Part shown: positions 36,825 through 45,873 of the stretch, piece by piece | Layout of the letters: each line of letters starts with the position of its first letter | How positions within the stretch are numbered: position 1 is the first letter of the stretch | Assembly: GCF_009664085.1 (NCBI RefSeq) | Contig: NZ_CP039268.1 | Coordinates: forward strand, 191,001-255,000 | DNA: 64,000 nucleotides | Source of the DNA: Thermochromatium tepidum ATCC 43061 | GTDB taxonomy: Bacteria; Pseudomonadota; Gammaproteobacteria; Chromatiales; Chromatiaceae | Direction: 5' to 3' | Notes under the pieces: generated by a model | What the model was told of the DNA's origin: nothing | Databases searched by the model: none | Seen by the model: the letters and a program-made list of their open reading frames with translations, nothing else | Position numbers and translations under genes: made by a program

Positions 36825-36982
36825 ATGGCCGAAGATGAAGATTATATGAGGGGTGTGCCCTAGCCTCGGGCCTCACTCCGCGTTGTGATCGCGCGCACGT
36901 TTCCGATACTCGACCGAGTGTAAGATCGCGGCGTTTGCAGCGTTCTTGAATCTTTTTTGGCAACTTCATCTAGAGATTCACC
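36825..36982. other. Divergent promoter region between yrfG and the beta-helix gene
   Basis: About 160 bp with no coding capacity. AT-rich TTCTTGAATCTTTTTT near 36940 could belong to a promoter for the beta-helix gene; no clear -35/-10 pair is seen. Confidence 0.3.
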
Positions 36983-39091
36983 ATGTCAATCTCCCTACAC
37001 CCATAGGCCCTGGCCACCGTGCTGCTGCTCTTCCCAATGATCGCCCCCCAGGCGACCGATTACTATGTTTCCACCACCGGGAACGACCGCACAGGCGACG
37101 GCTCCGCCCAGCGTCCCTGGCGTACCATCGGCAAGGCCGCGGCGCAGCCACTACTGCCGGGTGATCAGGTCTTGATCGCCCCGGGCGTCTATGCCGAGAC
37201 CCTGGCCCTGACCCGCTCCGGCGCGGCCATCGTCCCTGTGACCACGGGGGTGTCGATCCAGGCCCCGGACAGACTGCACTTTCCCCCTGGTACCGATCTG
37301 AGTGGCATCGTGCTGCCCGACCAGGCCGGCCAGTACTGGCTCTATGTCTATCGCAGTTGGCAAGGCAACAGCGGCGTCTGGCCGATCGTCGCGACCGGAA
37401 GCGACGCCCATGGTCCCTGGGTGCAGGTCAGCGGCGCGCGCCTGGTCCCCGAGGTCGGCCAGAGCGGCGATCCGACCCGGCTCAGCGCCGCGGTCGGCCG
37501 CCCGATCCGTTTTCGCAATGCCGCCGCCGATCCAGCCAAGGAGCGGGTCGTGCTCGATGCCAGCACCCTGCCCAGGGAATACACCATGCTGTACATCGGC
37601 GAGTATCTCGATGAAGACGACGCCGAGCCGGTGGATTGGAACCTGGTCGATGGCCTGGATCTCACCGGCTCCCACCGAGGTGGTGGTGTCCACATCCAGG
37701 ATTCGTCGTTCAATGTGATCATGAATAGTCGTATCTACGACCTGAACGGCGCTGGGGTCCTGATTGCGGGCCATCAGGACCAACCGGCGCGCTACAACAT
37801 GGTCTGGAACAACGCCATCTGGAATACCCCGGATGAAGCTGTCTATGTCGGCGCCGGCGATCATGGCCCGTCCGCCAATCATGCCCTCTGGACCCATGTG
37901 CTGGGCAACGACATCACCACCCAGGGCAAGGCCGCGAATGCGCGCCTCGAGAACGCCATCGACCTCAAGGAGTACAACCGTGGCGACCTGGTCGCGGGTA
38001 ACCGGCTCCATGACTTCGACCTGATCTCCCCCTACAACGGGGCCATCGATATCCGTGACAACAAGCGCGATGTTCTAATCTACAACAATGTTCTGCGTAA
38101 CATCGGCAAGGTCACCAGCGACATCACCGGGCTGATCTACCTCTATGCTGACAGCGATGACGTTTGGATCTTCAATAACCTACTGATCGATACCCGCTCC
38201 AGTGGGGCGCCGGTCTATGCCTTCTTGCTCAATGGCAGTGGTAACGAGCGGGTAGTGGTGGCCCATAATAGCGTCTATGGACTCAAACGCGGGCTCCTGC
38301 TCGAACACGATGGCGGCAAGACCGATGTGAGGATCATGAACAACCTGTTCGATTTTCAGGGCGGCATCCTGGAGTGGGGCAACAGCGGTCGCTTTACTTT
38401 CAGCCACAACCTCTACACCCAAAATCCTGGTGCCTATGCCAGCGAACCTGGACGCCTGATCGCCGATCCGCTCTGGTCCGACCCTAAAGCCTTTGACCTG
38501 CGCGTGCGGGATGGCAGTCCGGCCATCGATAGCGCGGTCGCCCTTGCCGAGGTCGCCCGCGACATCACTGGGCAGCCGCGTCCGGTCGGTCGCGCACCCG
38601 ACCGTGGCGCCTATGAATTCGGCGCCGCCGCGCCGTCCGACCGCAAGCAGATCTTCGGCGACGGCTTTGAACAAGGACTGCGTGCGTGGTCTCTCAGCGG
38701 CTCGGTCAAACTTTATTCCGGCAACCCCAAGCGCGGTAGATATGCCATGCAATCGACTGGCGGCAATGTCTGGGTCGAGCGCGACATCTCCACGGCGGGT
38801 TACGACCAGATCGAGCTCTCGCTCTGGGTGGCCGTCAAATCCTTCGAGGACTGGGAATCTCTGATCCTGTACTGGTTTGACGGCGAGACCTGGCACGAAC
38901 CAGCCGAGATCACAAACACCCATCCGGCCGCCAAAAACAAACTGATGCCGATCAAGCTTGAGTTGCCCACCACTGCCGCCAACAATCCTGACTTCAAGCT
39001 CGCCTTTGGCATGTGGAATACGGATCGACAGGACTTCGGCTATATCGACGATGTGCAATTGACCGGACGTCCGATCGGCGGCGGGTCATAG
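36983..39091 (+). pseudogene. Secreted right-handed beta-helix protein with in-frame amber in the signal peptide
   Basis: The frame runs from ATG 36983, but codon 8 is TAG (37004-37006). Read through, the start gives MSISLHP-stop-ALATVLLLFPMIAPQA, a normal Sec signal peptide. An internal GTG at 37019 would give only a clipped leader (MLLLFPMIAPQATDYY). The remaining 690 residues are intact: YYVSTTGNDRTGDGSAQRPW (DUF1565-like start), parallel beta-helix repeats with N-rich turns (SFNVIMNSRIYDLNGAGVLI; NMVWNNAIWN), then a C-terminal domain (about 545-690) like a beta-sandwich. Homologues act on polysaccharides extracellularly; no catalytic triad is identified. It may still be translated from GTG, so inactivation is likely but not certain. 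Confidence 0.7.
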
Positions 39092-39099
39092 GGTCTGCC

Positions 39100-39135
39100 C
39101 AGCCGGGGTGGCGCGTGAGAGCGGCGCCCCGGCTG
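39100..39135. terminator. Hairpin between convergent genes
   Basis: CAGCCGGGG and CCCCGGCTG form a 9-bp stem around an 18-nt loop, between the beta-helix gene and eno. There is no T tract, so it could be a weak bidirectional or Rho-assisted terminator. Confidence 0.5.
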
Positions 39136-39155
39136 CCTAGGATCGCCCCGAGGGT

Positions 39156-40711
<1,556 letters not shown>

Positions 40712-40829
40712 TTAAGGAAACGCTGATTTATTCCATTCGTGGCAAAATCTTCTCACGTAACCAATTGATTTTGTAGGAGCGGCTTCAGCCGCGATTGAGA
40801 GACACGCAATTTATTCAGCGTTTCCTTAA
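40712..40829. mobile_element. Small inverted-repeat element (MITE-like), 118 bp
   Basis: TTAAGGAAACGCTGA (40712-40726) is repeated exactly in inverted orientation at 40815-40829. The interior is AT-richer than its surroundings and carries a REP-like hairpin. No transposase is encoded. No target duplication is evident. Confidence 0.6.
40773..40795. repeat. REP-like palindrome
   Basis: GTAGGAGCGGCTTCAGCCGC resembles the abundant GTAGGAGCGGC...GCCGCG extragenic palindrome of pseudomonads and relatives; GCGGCT and AGCCGC form the stem. Confidence 0.6.
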
Positions 40830-40919
40830 TGGATGTAAGGATCACCTCTCGCGCCGCCTGGACACCCGCCAGGTCGATCGGTGAATTATCGCTGGTCATC
40901 CTTTCATAGACCCTCCGCA

Positions 40920-41170
40920 AGGAAACCCGCGACTTGAGTCGCGGGAGGAATTGCGGGCGCGCGAAGTGCGCCATGTGGTGTATAATGCACCGCAAGTGTG
41001 GTCTCCGGGCGCACGCCGACTGCAACGCCAGTCGAAACCTGGCCCGGATTGGCAGTGGAGCCCCGCTGCCAAGGGCGGCTGTAAACACGCCCAATGTTGG
41101 GGATGCGGTCAACCATGTTTGCTGCGTCTCACAATAAAGCCTTCGACTTCAGTCGAGGGTTGTTTACTTG
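40920..41170. mobile_element. IS200/IS605-like remnant lacking tnpA and tnpB
   Basis: Two subterminal hairpins of the IS200/IS605 style bracket about 240 bp: CCCGCGAC/GTCGCGGG (40926-40945) followed by GAGGAATTGCGGGCGC, and CTTCGACT/AGTCGAGG (41141-41158) followed by GTTGTTTAC. A TATAAT-like promoter (GTGTATAATGC near 40979) follows the left hairpin, as in elements that drive tnpB. No coding sequence remains. This could be a passively moved palindrome-associated element. Confidence 0.5.
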
Positions 41171-41216
41171 GAACGACTCCGATCCATCTCCGATGGGGGC
41201 GAGCGGGAGCTCAGGT

Positions 41217-42416
41217 TCAGAAGCCCCCCTCACCCCGGGGTAGGGCACGCACCACCCACGCGAGCAGCCCGACCGCGAGGAGCTGGACGGCGATCGAGAA
41301 GACGACCAGCCCCATCAGGGAGACGCCGTAGAGCCAGCCCATGAGCGCGCTACCGGAAAACCAGAACAGGCCAAAGCTGAGATTGAAGGTGCCGAAGGCA
41401 GTGGCGCGCCGCTCCACCGGGGACAGGGCGGCGACCGCCGCCTTCATGATCGATTCCTGCATCCCCATGCCGACACCCCAGAGTACCGCGGCGAGCAGCG
41501 CTGCCTCGAAATTGCCGAAGAAGACCAGCGGCGCCACGGGTATGGAGAGTAAGGCGCCGACGAGCAGGACACCCAGGCCGCGGCGGTCGTAAAGATGGCC
41601 GAAGAGGAGCGCCGCCAATGCGTCGGCGCCCATGGCGATGGCATAGAGGATCGGGATCCAGTCGGGTGTGACGCTACCTTCCTTCTGGAAATGGAAGGCG
41701 AGCAGCGGAAAATCGGCGAACCCGGCCGCCAGGCAGCCGGTCGCGGCCAGATAGAGCCAGAACGGTCGGGCGTAGCCCTGGGTCGCCACCACCGGCGTCT
41801 TCGACTCGAGCTGTCCGGGCTGGGGGAACTGCATCCATGCGACCGCCAGGACCAACAGGGACAGGAGCGCCGGGATCAGCAGCCAGGCGAAGGCGCTGCG
41901 GTAGTCATGGTTCAGGTAGAGCACGACCGCAATCAGCAGCGGCCCGAGGGTGGCGCCGATCTGGTCCATCGCCTCGTGCAGCGCAAAGCCCCAGCCGCGC
42001 CCCATCCGCCGGGCGGCGAAGGAGAGCAGGGCGTCCCGTGCCGGGGTGCGTAGCGCCTTGCCCATCCGTTCCAGAAACATCAGCCCCACCGCTACCACCC
42101 AATGGCCGGACAGTGCCAGCGCCGGCACCGCAAGCAGATTGACACAGTAGCCGAGGATGGTGATGGTCCAATAGCGTCCGGTGCGATCCGCGATCCGTCC
42201 GCTGACGAAGCGCAGCGCGTAACCGAGCAGCTCGCCCAAGCCGGCGACCACGCCCACCACCAGGGCGCTGGCGCCAAGGGTTTGCAGGAACGGGCCCGTG
42301 AGGCTGCGTGCCGATTCGTAGGTCATGTCGGCAAACAGGCTGACCAGGCCGAGCAACACCACGAAGCGGGTGGCGCGGCGGAGATCGATCGTTTCGCTGT
42401 GGGAGGCGGTGTTCAA
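41217..42416 (-). CDS. MFS transporter, last gene of the antiporter operon
   Basis: About 399 residues if the TTG at 42416 (…NTASHSETIDLRRATRF) is the start. The frame is open further upstream, but the earlier part lies in the phosphatase gene and is low complexity, so the start is uncertain. Twelve helices, with the MFS loop GRIADRTGRYW after helix 2 and the DQIGATLGPLLIAVVLYLNH block. The substrate is unknown. It directly follows the HAD phosphatase gene, so it is probably co-transcribed with the DUF190-antiporter operon. Confidence 0.75.
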   Translation of the reverse strand: MNTASHSETIDLRRATRFVVLLGLVSLFADMTYESARSLTGPFLQTLGASALVVGVVAGLGELLGYALRFVSGRIADRTGRYWTITILGYCVNLLAVPALALSGHWVVAVGLMFLERMGKALRTPARDALLSFAARRMGRGWGFALHEAMDQIGATLGPLLIAVVLYLNHDYRSAFAWLLIPALLSLLVLAVAWMQFPQPGQLESKTPVVATQGYARPFWLYLAATGCLAAGFADFPLLAFHFQKEGSVTPDWIPILYAIAMGADALAALLFGHLYDRRGLGVLLVGALLSIPVAPLVFFGNFEAALLAAVLWGVGMGMQESIMKAAVAALSPVERRATAFGTFNLSFGLFWFSGSALMGWLYGVSLMGLVVFSIAVQLLAVGLLAWVVRALPRGEGGF

Positions 42417-42448
42417 AGTTTGATGGCGGTCATTTACTGCCGTTTCAG

Positions 42449-42919
42449 TCAGGTCCGTCTGGTCGCCACCAGACGTTGCGGGGCTTGCAAGAGTCCTAGG
42501 GCGGTCAGGATGTCCGGCACGACCACATCGGCCGCGAGCAGGGTCTGCACGTCCGCGCCCTCGCCCTGGACGACCACGATCCCGAGCGCCGCCGCTGCCA
42601 GCATGAGACGATCGTTGCGCCCGTTGCCGATGGCCACGCAGTGCTCGGCGTCCAGTGCGCGCAGATAGTCCTCCTTGGCCCGATCCTGGGCGCCCGGACC
42701 GAGGATCACCACCCGGCATGGCAGCCCGGCCAGCTCGGCGCGGGCCCGTCCGAAGGTATCGGCGGTCAGGACGTGGATCTCCAGGTCGGCAGCGAGCGTG
42801 CGCAGTGTCTCGGCGACATCGGGCAGAAGTGCGCCGTCCTGGGCCAGGGTACCGTTGTAGTCGGCGACCAGATAGGACAGGCGCAGGGGACCGGCGCCGG
42901 GAATGGCGATTTCAAGCAT
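42449..42919 (-). CDS. HAD-family soluble P-type-ATPase-like phosphatase
   Basis: 156 residues. Motif I is DYNGTL (Asp20 nucleophile, Asn at +2 instead of the acid found in phosphatases), motif II VLTADTFG, lysine in DRAKEDYL, and motif IV IGNGRNDRLML. This resembles the soluble P-domain proteins related to P-type ATPases (COG4087-like). The substrate is unknown. Its start overlaps the stop of the zinc-ribbon gene by 8 bp. Confidence 0.7.
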   Translation of the reverse strand: MLEIAIPGAGPLRLSYLVADYNGTLAQDGALLPDVAETLRTLAADLEIHVLTADTFGRARAELAGLPCRVVILGPGAQDRAKEDYLRALDAEHCVAIGNGRNDRLMLAAAALGIVVVQGEGADVQTLLAADVVVPDILTALGLLQAPQRLVATRRT

Positions 42920-43322
42920 GAATAAGGCCCCGGTTGGCGATGATCGAGCAGGCGCGTGCGGCGGCCCGTCGCACCAGACGCGAGGGATGCGCGCTCAGCC
43001 GGATCAGGGCCGCGTCGCGCGCTTCGGTCTTGGGCCAGTCCCTAAGCCGCTCTACCACCTCCAGCCCCTCGACCACGTCGGTCGGATGGCTCAGGGCACA
43101 CTGGGCCAGGGCATCCGCGGTCTCTGGCTCGGCGCGCAGCCCCAGGGCGATGACGGCGCGCATCCGCACCTCGGCCAGGGGGTGCATGAGCGCCCTGAGC
43201 AGCTTCTCGCGGTAGTCGCGCGCGCTCAGCTCGGCCATGAGGGCGCCGCAGCGGGGACAGCGTTTTGCCTCGGCCTCGAGTCGGGCAAAACAGGCTGGGC
43301 AGATCTCGGGGTGCCGGGCCAT
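42912..43322 (-). CDS. Zinc-ribbon plus HEAT-like repeat protein
   Basis: 136 residues. CPAC and CPRC (residues 8-25) make a zinc ribbon; the rest is helical with HEAT-like repeats (LLRALMHPLAEVRMRAVIAL; ARDAALIRLSAHPSRLVRRA). No enzymatic motif; possibly a protein-interaction adaptor. It lies between the stress-protein gene and the phosphatase in a tightly packed operon. Confidence 0.6.
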   Translation of the reverse strand: MARHPEICPACFARLEAEAKRCPRCGALMAELSARDYREKLLRALMHPLAEVRMRAVIALGLRAEPETADALAQCALSHPTDVVEGLEVVERLRDWPKTEARDAALIRLSAHPSRLVRRAAARACSIIANRGLIHA

Positions 43323-43329
43323 GCTCCAC

Positions 43330-43743
43330 TCAGCGCACCACCATCACCGCGCAGGGGGCATAGGCGATCACCTGGCGTGCCGCTGAGCCGATCAGCCAGC
43401 GCGACAGCAGCCCGGTGCCGCGATGTCCCATCACGATCAGGTCTGCGCCCCACTCCTCGGCGCGCAGGATGATCTGCTCGGACGGATGTCCCACGGTCAC
43501 CTCGAACTGGGCCGCGAGACCGGCGGCCTGGGTCTTCTCGCGCAGCGCGTCCAGCACCTTGCGACAGTGCTTGCGGCTGCTTTCGATCACCGCCTCGGTC
43601 TCCACATCGTCGCCGAACTCCGGCGGGCGCGCCACCATCAGGACCCGCAGCGTGGCGCCATACTTGGCAGCCAGGTCGGCCGCCCAGTCATAGGCCTTGA
43701 TCGCGGGTTGTGAGCCGTCGTAGGCCAACAGGATCGTCTTCAT
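43330..43743 (-). CDS. Universal stress protein (UspA family)
   Basis: 137 residues with the ATP-binding Usp signature G-x2-G-x9-G-S (GHRGTGLLSRWLIGS) and the opening ILLAYDGSQPA. Such Usp proteins often regulate neighbouring antiporters. Its ATG overlaps the antiporter stop (ATGA). Confidence 0.88.
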   Translation of the reverse strand: MKTILLAYDGSQPAIKAYDWAADLAAKYGATLRVLMVARPPEFGDDVETEAVIESSRKHCRKVLDALREKTQAAGLAAQFEVTVGHPSEQIILRAEEWGADLIVMGHRGTGLLSRWLIGSAARQVIAYAPCAVMVVR

Positions 43744-44948
43744 GGTGTCGTCCTCGTCGTCACTGTGGATGGATCTGACTGGGTCGCCTGTTCCCCGTCA
43801 CGCGGCAGCAGGTGGTGCGGCAAGAAGAAGGCGTTGGCGATCAGGGTCGGGACCACCGCCGAGCCGATGACGGCGGCCACCAGATAGGAGTATTGGGCCT
43901 GATCGATGACCTGATGGGAAAGACCGAACAGGGCCGAGATGGTGCCGAAGGTCAACCCGGTCGACATCAGGAGCGTGGTATAGGTCGCCTCCTGACGCGG
44001 GGCCTTGAAGGCGCGGGCCAGCGGATAGACACCGAGTACCTTGGTCAACATCTTGCCGCCCAGCAGGACGAAGAACGCCATGGGTGCCGCCACCAGGGCC
44101 GGGATCGAGACCAGGGAGCCGGCGCGGATGAAATAAAAGGGGGTGAGCAGCCCGAAGGTCAGGGTGCGCAGGCGCCGCACCAGGGCGTGATCCTTGCCGA
44201 CCGTCCCCGCGAGCACCATGCCCATCAGATAGGCCGGAAGCACCGCCTCGGAGTCGGCCCAGGTCGCCAGGGCGCCGAGTGCAAACAGCCACAGCAGGAT
44301 GAACTTGGCCTCCAGCTCGGAGGGGCGGTTGCCGAAGCGCCGGAACAAGGCCGGTGTCACCCGTGGCAGCAGCACGAAGGCCGTCAGCGCGACGCCGAAG
44401 AACACCAGGGTCTTCCAACCGAAGGGCGCAAACATAAAGCCGAGCGCCAGGACCGTCGCCAGATCCGTGATGAAACAGGCCGCCAGCACCGTCTTGCCGT
44501 AGTCGGTCTTGTTCAGTCCAAACTCCAGCATCACCGCATAGACCACGGCCACCGAGGTGGTCGAGAGCGCGATCCCTGCCAGCCAACTGGCGTCCGCCGA
44601 CCAGCCCAACCCCCAGAAGGCGATGGCGGTACAGCCGAGGAAGGGCGCGGCGAAACTGACCAGACCCACGGCGCCGGCCTCGCGCCAACTCTTGCGCAAC
44701 ACCTGTGGATCCAGTTCCGCCCCGGCCAGAAAGGTCAGCAGGATGGCGCCGGTGCCGGCGAGGAACTTCACCCAACTCTGGTCGGCCCCGAGGACCGCCG
44801 CACCGATGAAGGCGCCGATGAAGAGCTGCGCGATGGCGCCGACCAGGATCTCGGAGAGTGCGGTGGCCACACGCAGCCAGATCGATAGCAGGCCGGCCAG
44901 TAGCGCTAGAGCTAGCCAGATGGATGCCTGAAGCCAGATTTCGGTCAT
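43740..44948 (-). CDS. CPA2-type cation/proton antiporter
   Basis: 402 residues and about 12 hydrophobic helices, with the conserved GAILLTFLAGAELDP and FFIRAGSLVSIP segments of the Na+(K+)/H+ exchanger family (Kef/NapA branch). No TrkA-N domain is present. The cation or anion is unknown. It is coupled to DUF190 upstream (4-bp overlap) and to the Usp gene downstream. Fluoride riboswitches are known to precede antiporters as well as CrcB, so a role in fluoride or pH stress is a reasonable inference. Confidence 0.85.
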   Translation of the reverse strand: MTEIWLQASIWLALALLAGLLSIWLRVATALSEILVGAIAQLFIGAFIGAAVLGADQSWVKFLAGTGAILLTFLAGAELDPQVLRKSWREAGAVGLVSFAAPFLGCTAIAFWGLGWSADASWLAGIALSTTSVAVVYAVMLEFGLNKTDYGKTVLAACFITDLATVLALGFMFAPFGWKTLVFFGVALTAFVLLPRVTPALFRRFGNRPSELEAKFILLWLFALGALATWADSEAVLPAYLMGMVLAGTVGKDHALVRRLRTLTFGLLTPFYFIRAGSLVSIPALVAAPMAFFVLLGGKMLTKVLGVYPLARAFKAPRQEATYTTLLMSTGLTFGTISALFGLSHQVIDQAQYSYLVAAVIGSAVVPTLIANAFFLPHHLLPRDGEQATQSDPSTVTTRTTP

Positions 44949-45271
44949 GTGGCGTCTCCATTGGTAAAGCCTGACTCGACAGGTACCCGGATATAAAAGA
45001 GATTGAGCTTTTCCTTGGCGAGATGGGCCAGGAACCGATCGGCCTCGGACTCGGAGGTCACGAATCCGACCTCCACCGGCAGATCACCGGCCAGCTCGAA
45101 GAAATGCTCCTCGTGCAGCCGTCCATGTCGGCCAAAGCCGGCGATGGCGCGGAAGGCCGATCCGCCCTGGAGTCCGAATGTCTTGGCCTCTTCCAGCAGC
45201 CATTCATAGATCAGCTTGTGATGATGACGCCGGCTCTCGGCCACGTAGAACTTAAGGAAACAGCCGTGCAT
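44945..45271 (-). CDS. DUF190 family PII-like protein
   Basis: 108 residues. The segments LKFYVAESRRHHHKLIYEWL, GGSAFRAIAGFGRHG and LPVEVGFVTSE are typical of DUF190, a PII-like trimeric fold often encoded with CrcB/FluC fluoride channels. GGAGG just upstream marks the ribosome-binding site. It is the first intact gene after the broken crcB. Confidence 0.85.
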   Translation of the reverse strand: MHGCFLKFYVAESRRHHHKLIYEWLLEEAKTFGLQGGSAFRAIAGFGRHGRLHEEHFFELAGDLPVEVGFVTSESEADRFLAHLAKEKLNLFYIRVPVESGFTNGDAT

Positions 45272-45393
45272 GATCCTGACCTCCGGTGTTGAATGAATGA
45301 CAGGCGCTCATCCGGCGCGCGCGAACAACCTAAGGGCCCAGCCCGATCACCAGGGTCTTCATGACCGGCAGGCCGAGGCGAGGTAGCTTGTAG

Positions 45394-45579
45394 CTACCGC
45401 GCGCCGGGCACGCAGACGGATTCTAGGTCCGTTAATGAGCGGGCGTCCGGATGGATTGGCCGCGAGGGTCCGAGCGACAGGGTCGGAAAGATCGGATGGA
45501 GGGCGGTACCCATGGACCAGCGCAGCAGGGCGCCCAGTCCGGCCCCAAGAAAGACGGCTACGGCAAAAACAGGCGTCAT
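45394..45579 (-). pseudogene. crcB: Frameshifted and truncated fluoride channel CrcB/FluC
   Basis: A good start (GGGAGG, then ATG 45579) opens MTPVFAVAVFLGAGLGALLR and continues to PTLSLG, the N-terminal third of CrcB. Near 45470 one base is missing: restoring it would give GTLAAN, the next conserved CrcB motif. Beyond that the sequence no longer aligns and about half of the channel is gone. It lies 100 nt below a fluoride riboswitch, confirming its identity. Confidence 0.8.
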
Positions 45580-45680
45580 ACGCCTCCCGAGCGGCGATTC
45601 GATTCAAGTCTGGGAATGCGCAGGACGGAGAGACGGGGAGACACCCCTAACCGACCCGGACCCCGGTGGATCTCGGTAAG

Positions 45681-45730
45681 GTAGGCATCATCAGCCGATG
45701 AACGGCGGTCGGGGGAGGAATGCCATCTCC
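45681..45730 (-). ncRNA. Fluoride riboswitch (crcB motif)
   Basis: On the minus strand the 50 nt carry the conserved features of the crcB RNA: GGAGATGGCATTCCTCC at the 5' side, ACCGCC in the middle, and GGCTGATGATGCCTAC at the 3' side. GGAG/CTCC and GGCAT/ATGCC pair, and the GCC/GGC contact gives the pseudoknot. The aptamer ends 102 nt before the crcB start. The expression platform is not obvious (no T tract). Confidence 0.9.
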
Positions 45731-45873
45731 ACTGGCCGCTAGTCTAGGAGACGATCCGGCGGTTTAGCAAGCCGCGAATCTGTACCTGCCACGCATTCGG
45801 GGTCGAGATCCTGCCAGTGCAATGGGTTAAACTGGACGCTCTCGAAATCGATTCGATCCAAAGGGCAGCGACT
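45731..45873. promoter_or_regulatory. Divergent promoter region: riboswitch operon / pta
   Basis: About 140 bp that must carry the leftward promoter of the riboswitch transcript and the rightward promoter of pta-ackA. I cannot single out a confident -35/-10 pair. Confidence 0.4.

Noticed and set aside
37004-37006. TAG recoded as an amino acid (pyrrolysine) in the beta-helix protein
   Set aside because: No pyrrolysine genes or recoding element are visible and the position is in a cleavable signal peptide; a nonsense mutation or sequencing error is simpler.
43812-44888. 358-residue plus-strand open frame opposite the antiporter
   Set aside because: Extremely Gln/Arg/Gly-rich translation typical of the reverse of a membrane-protein gene; the opposite strand gives a coherent antiporter.
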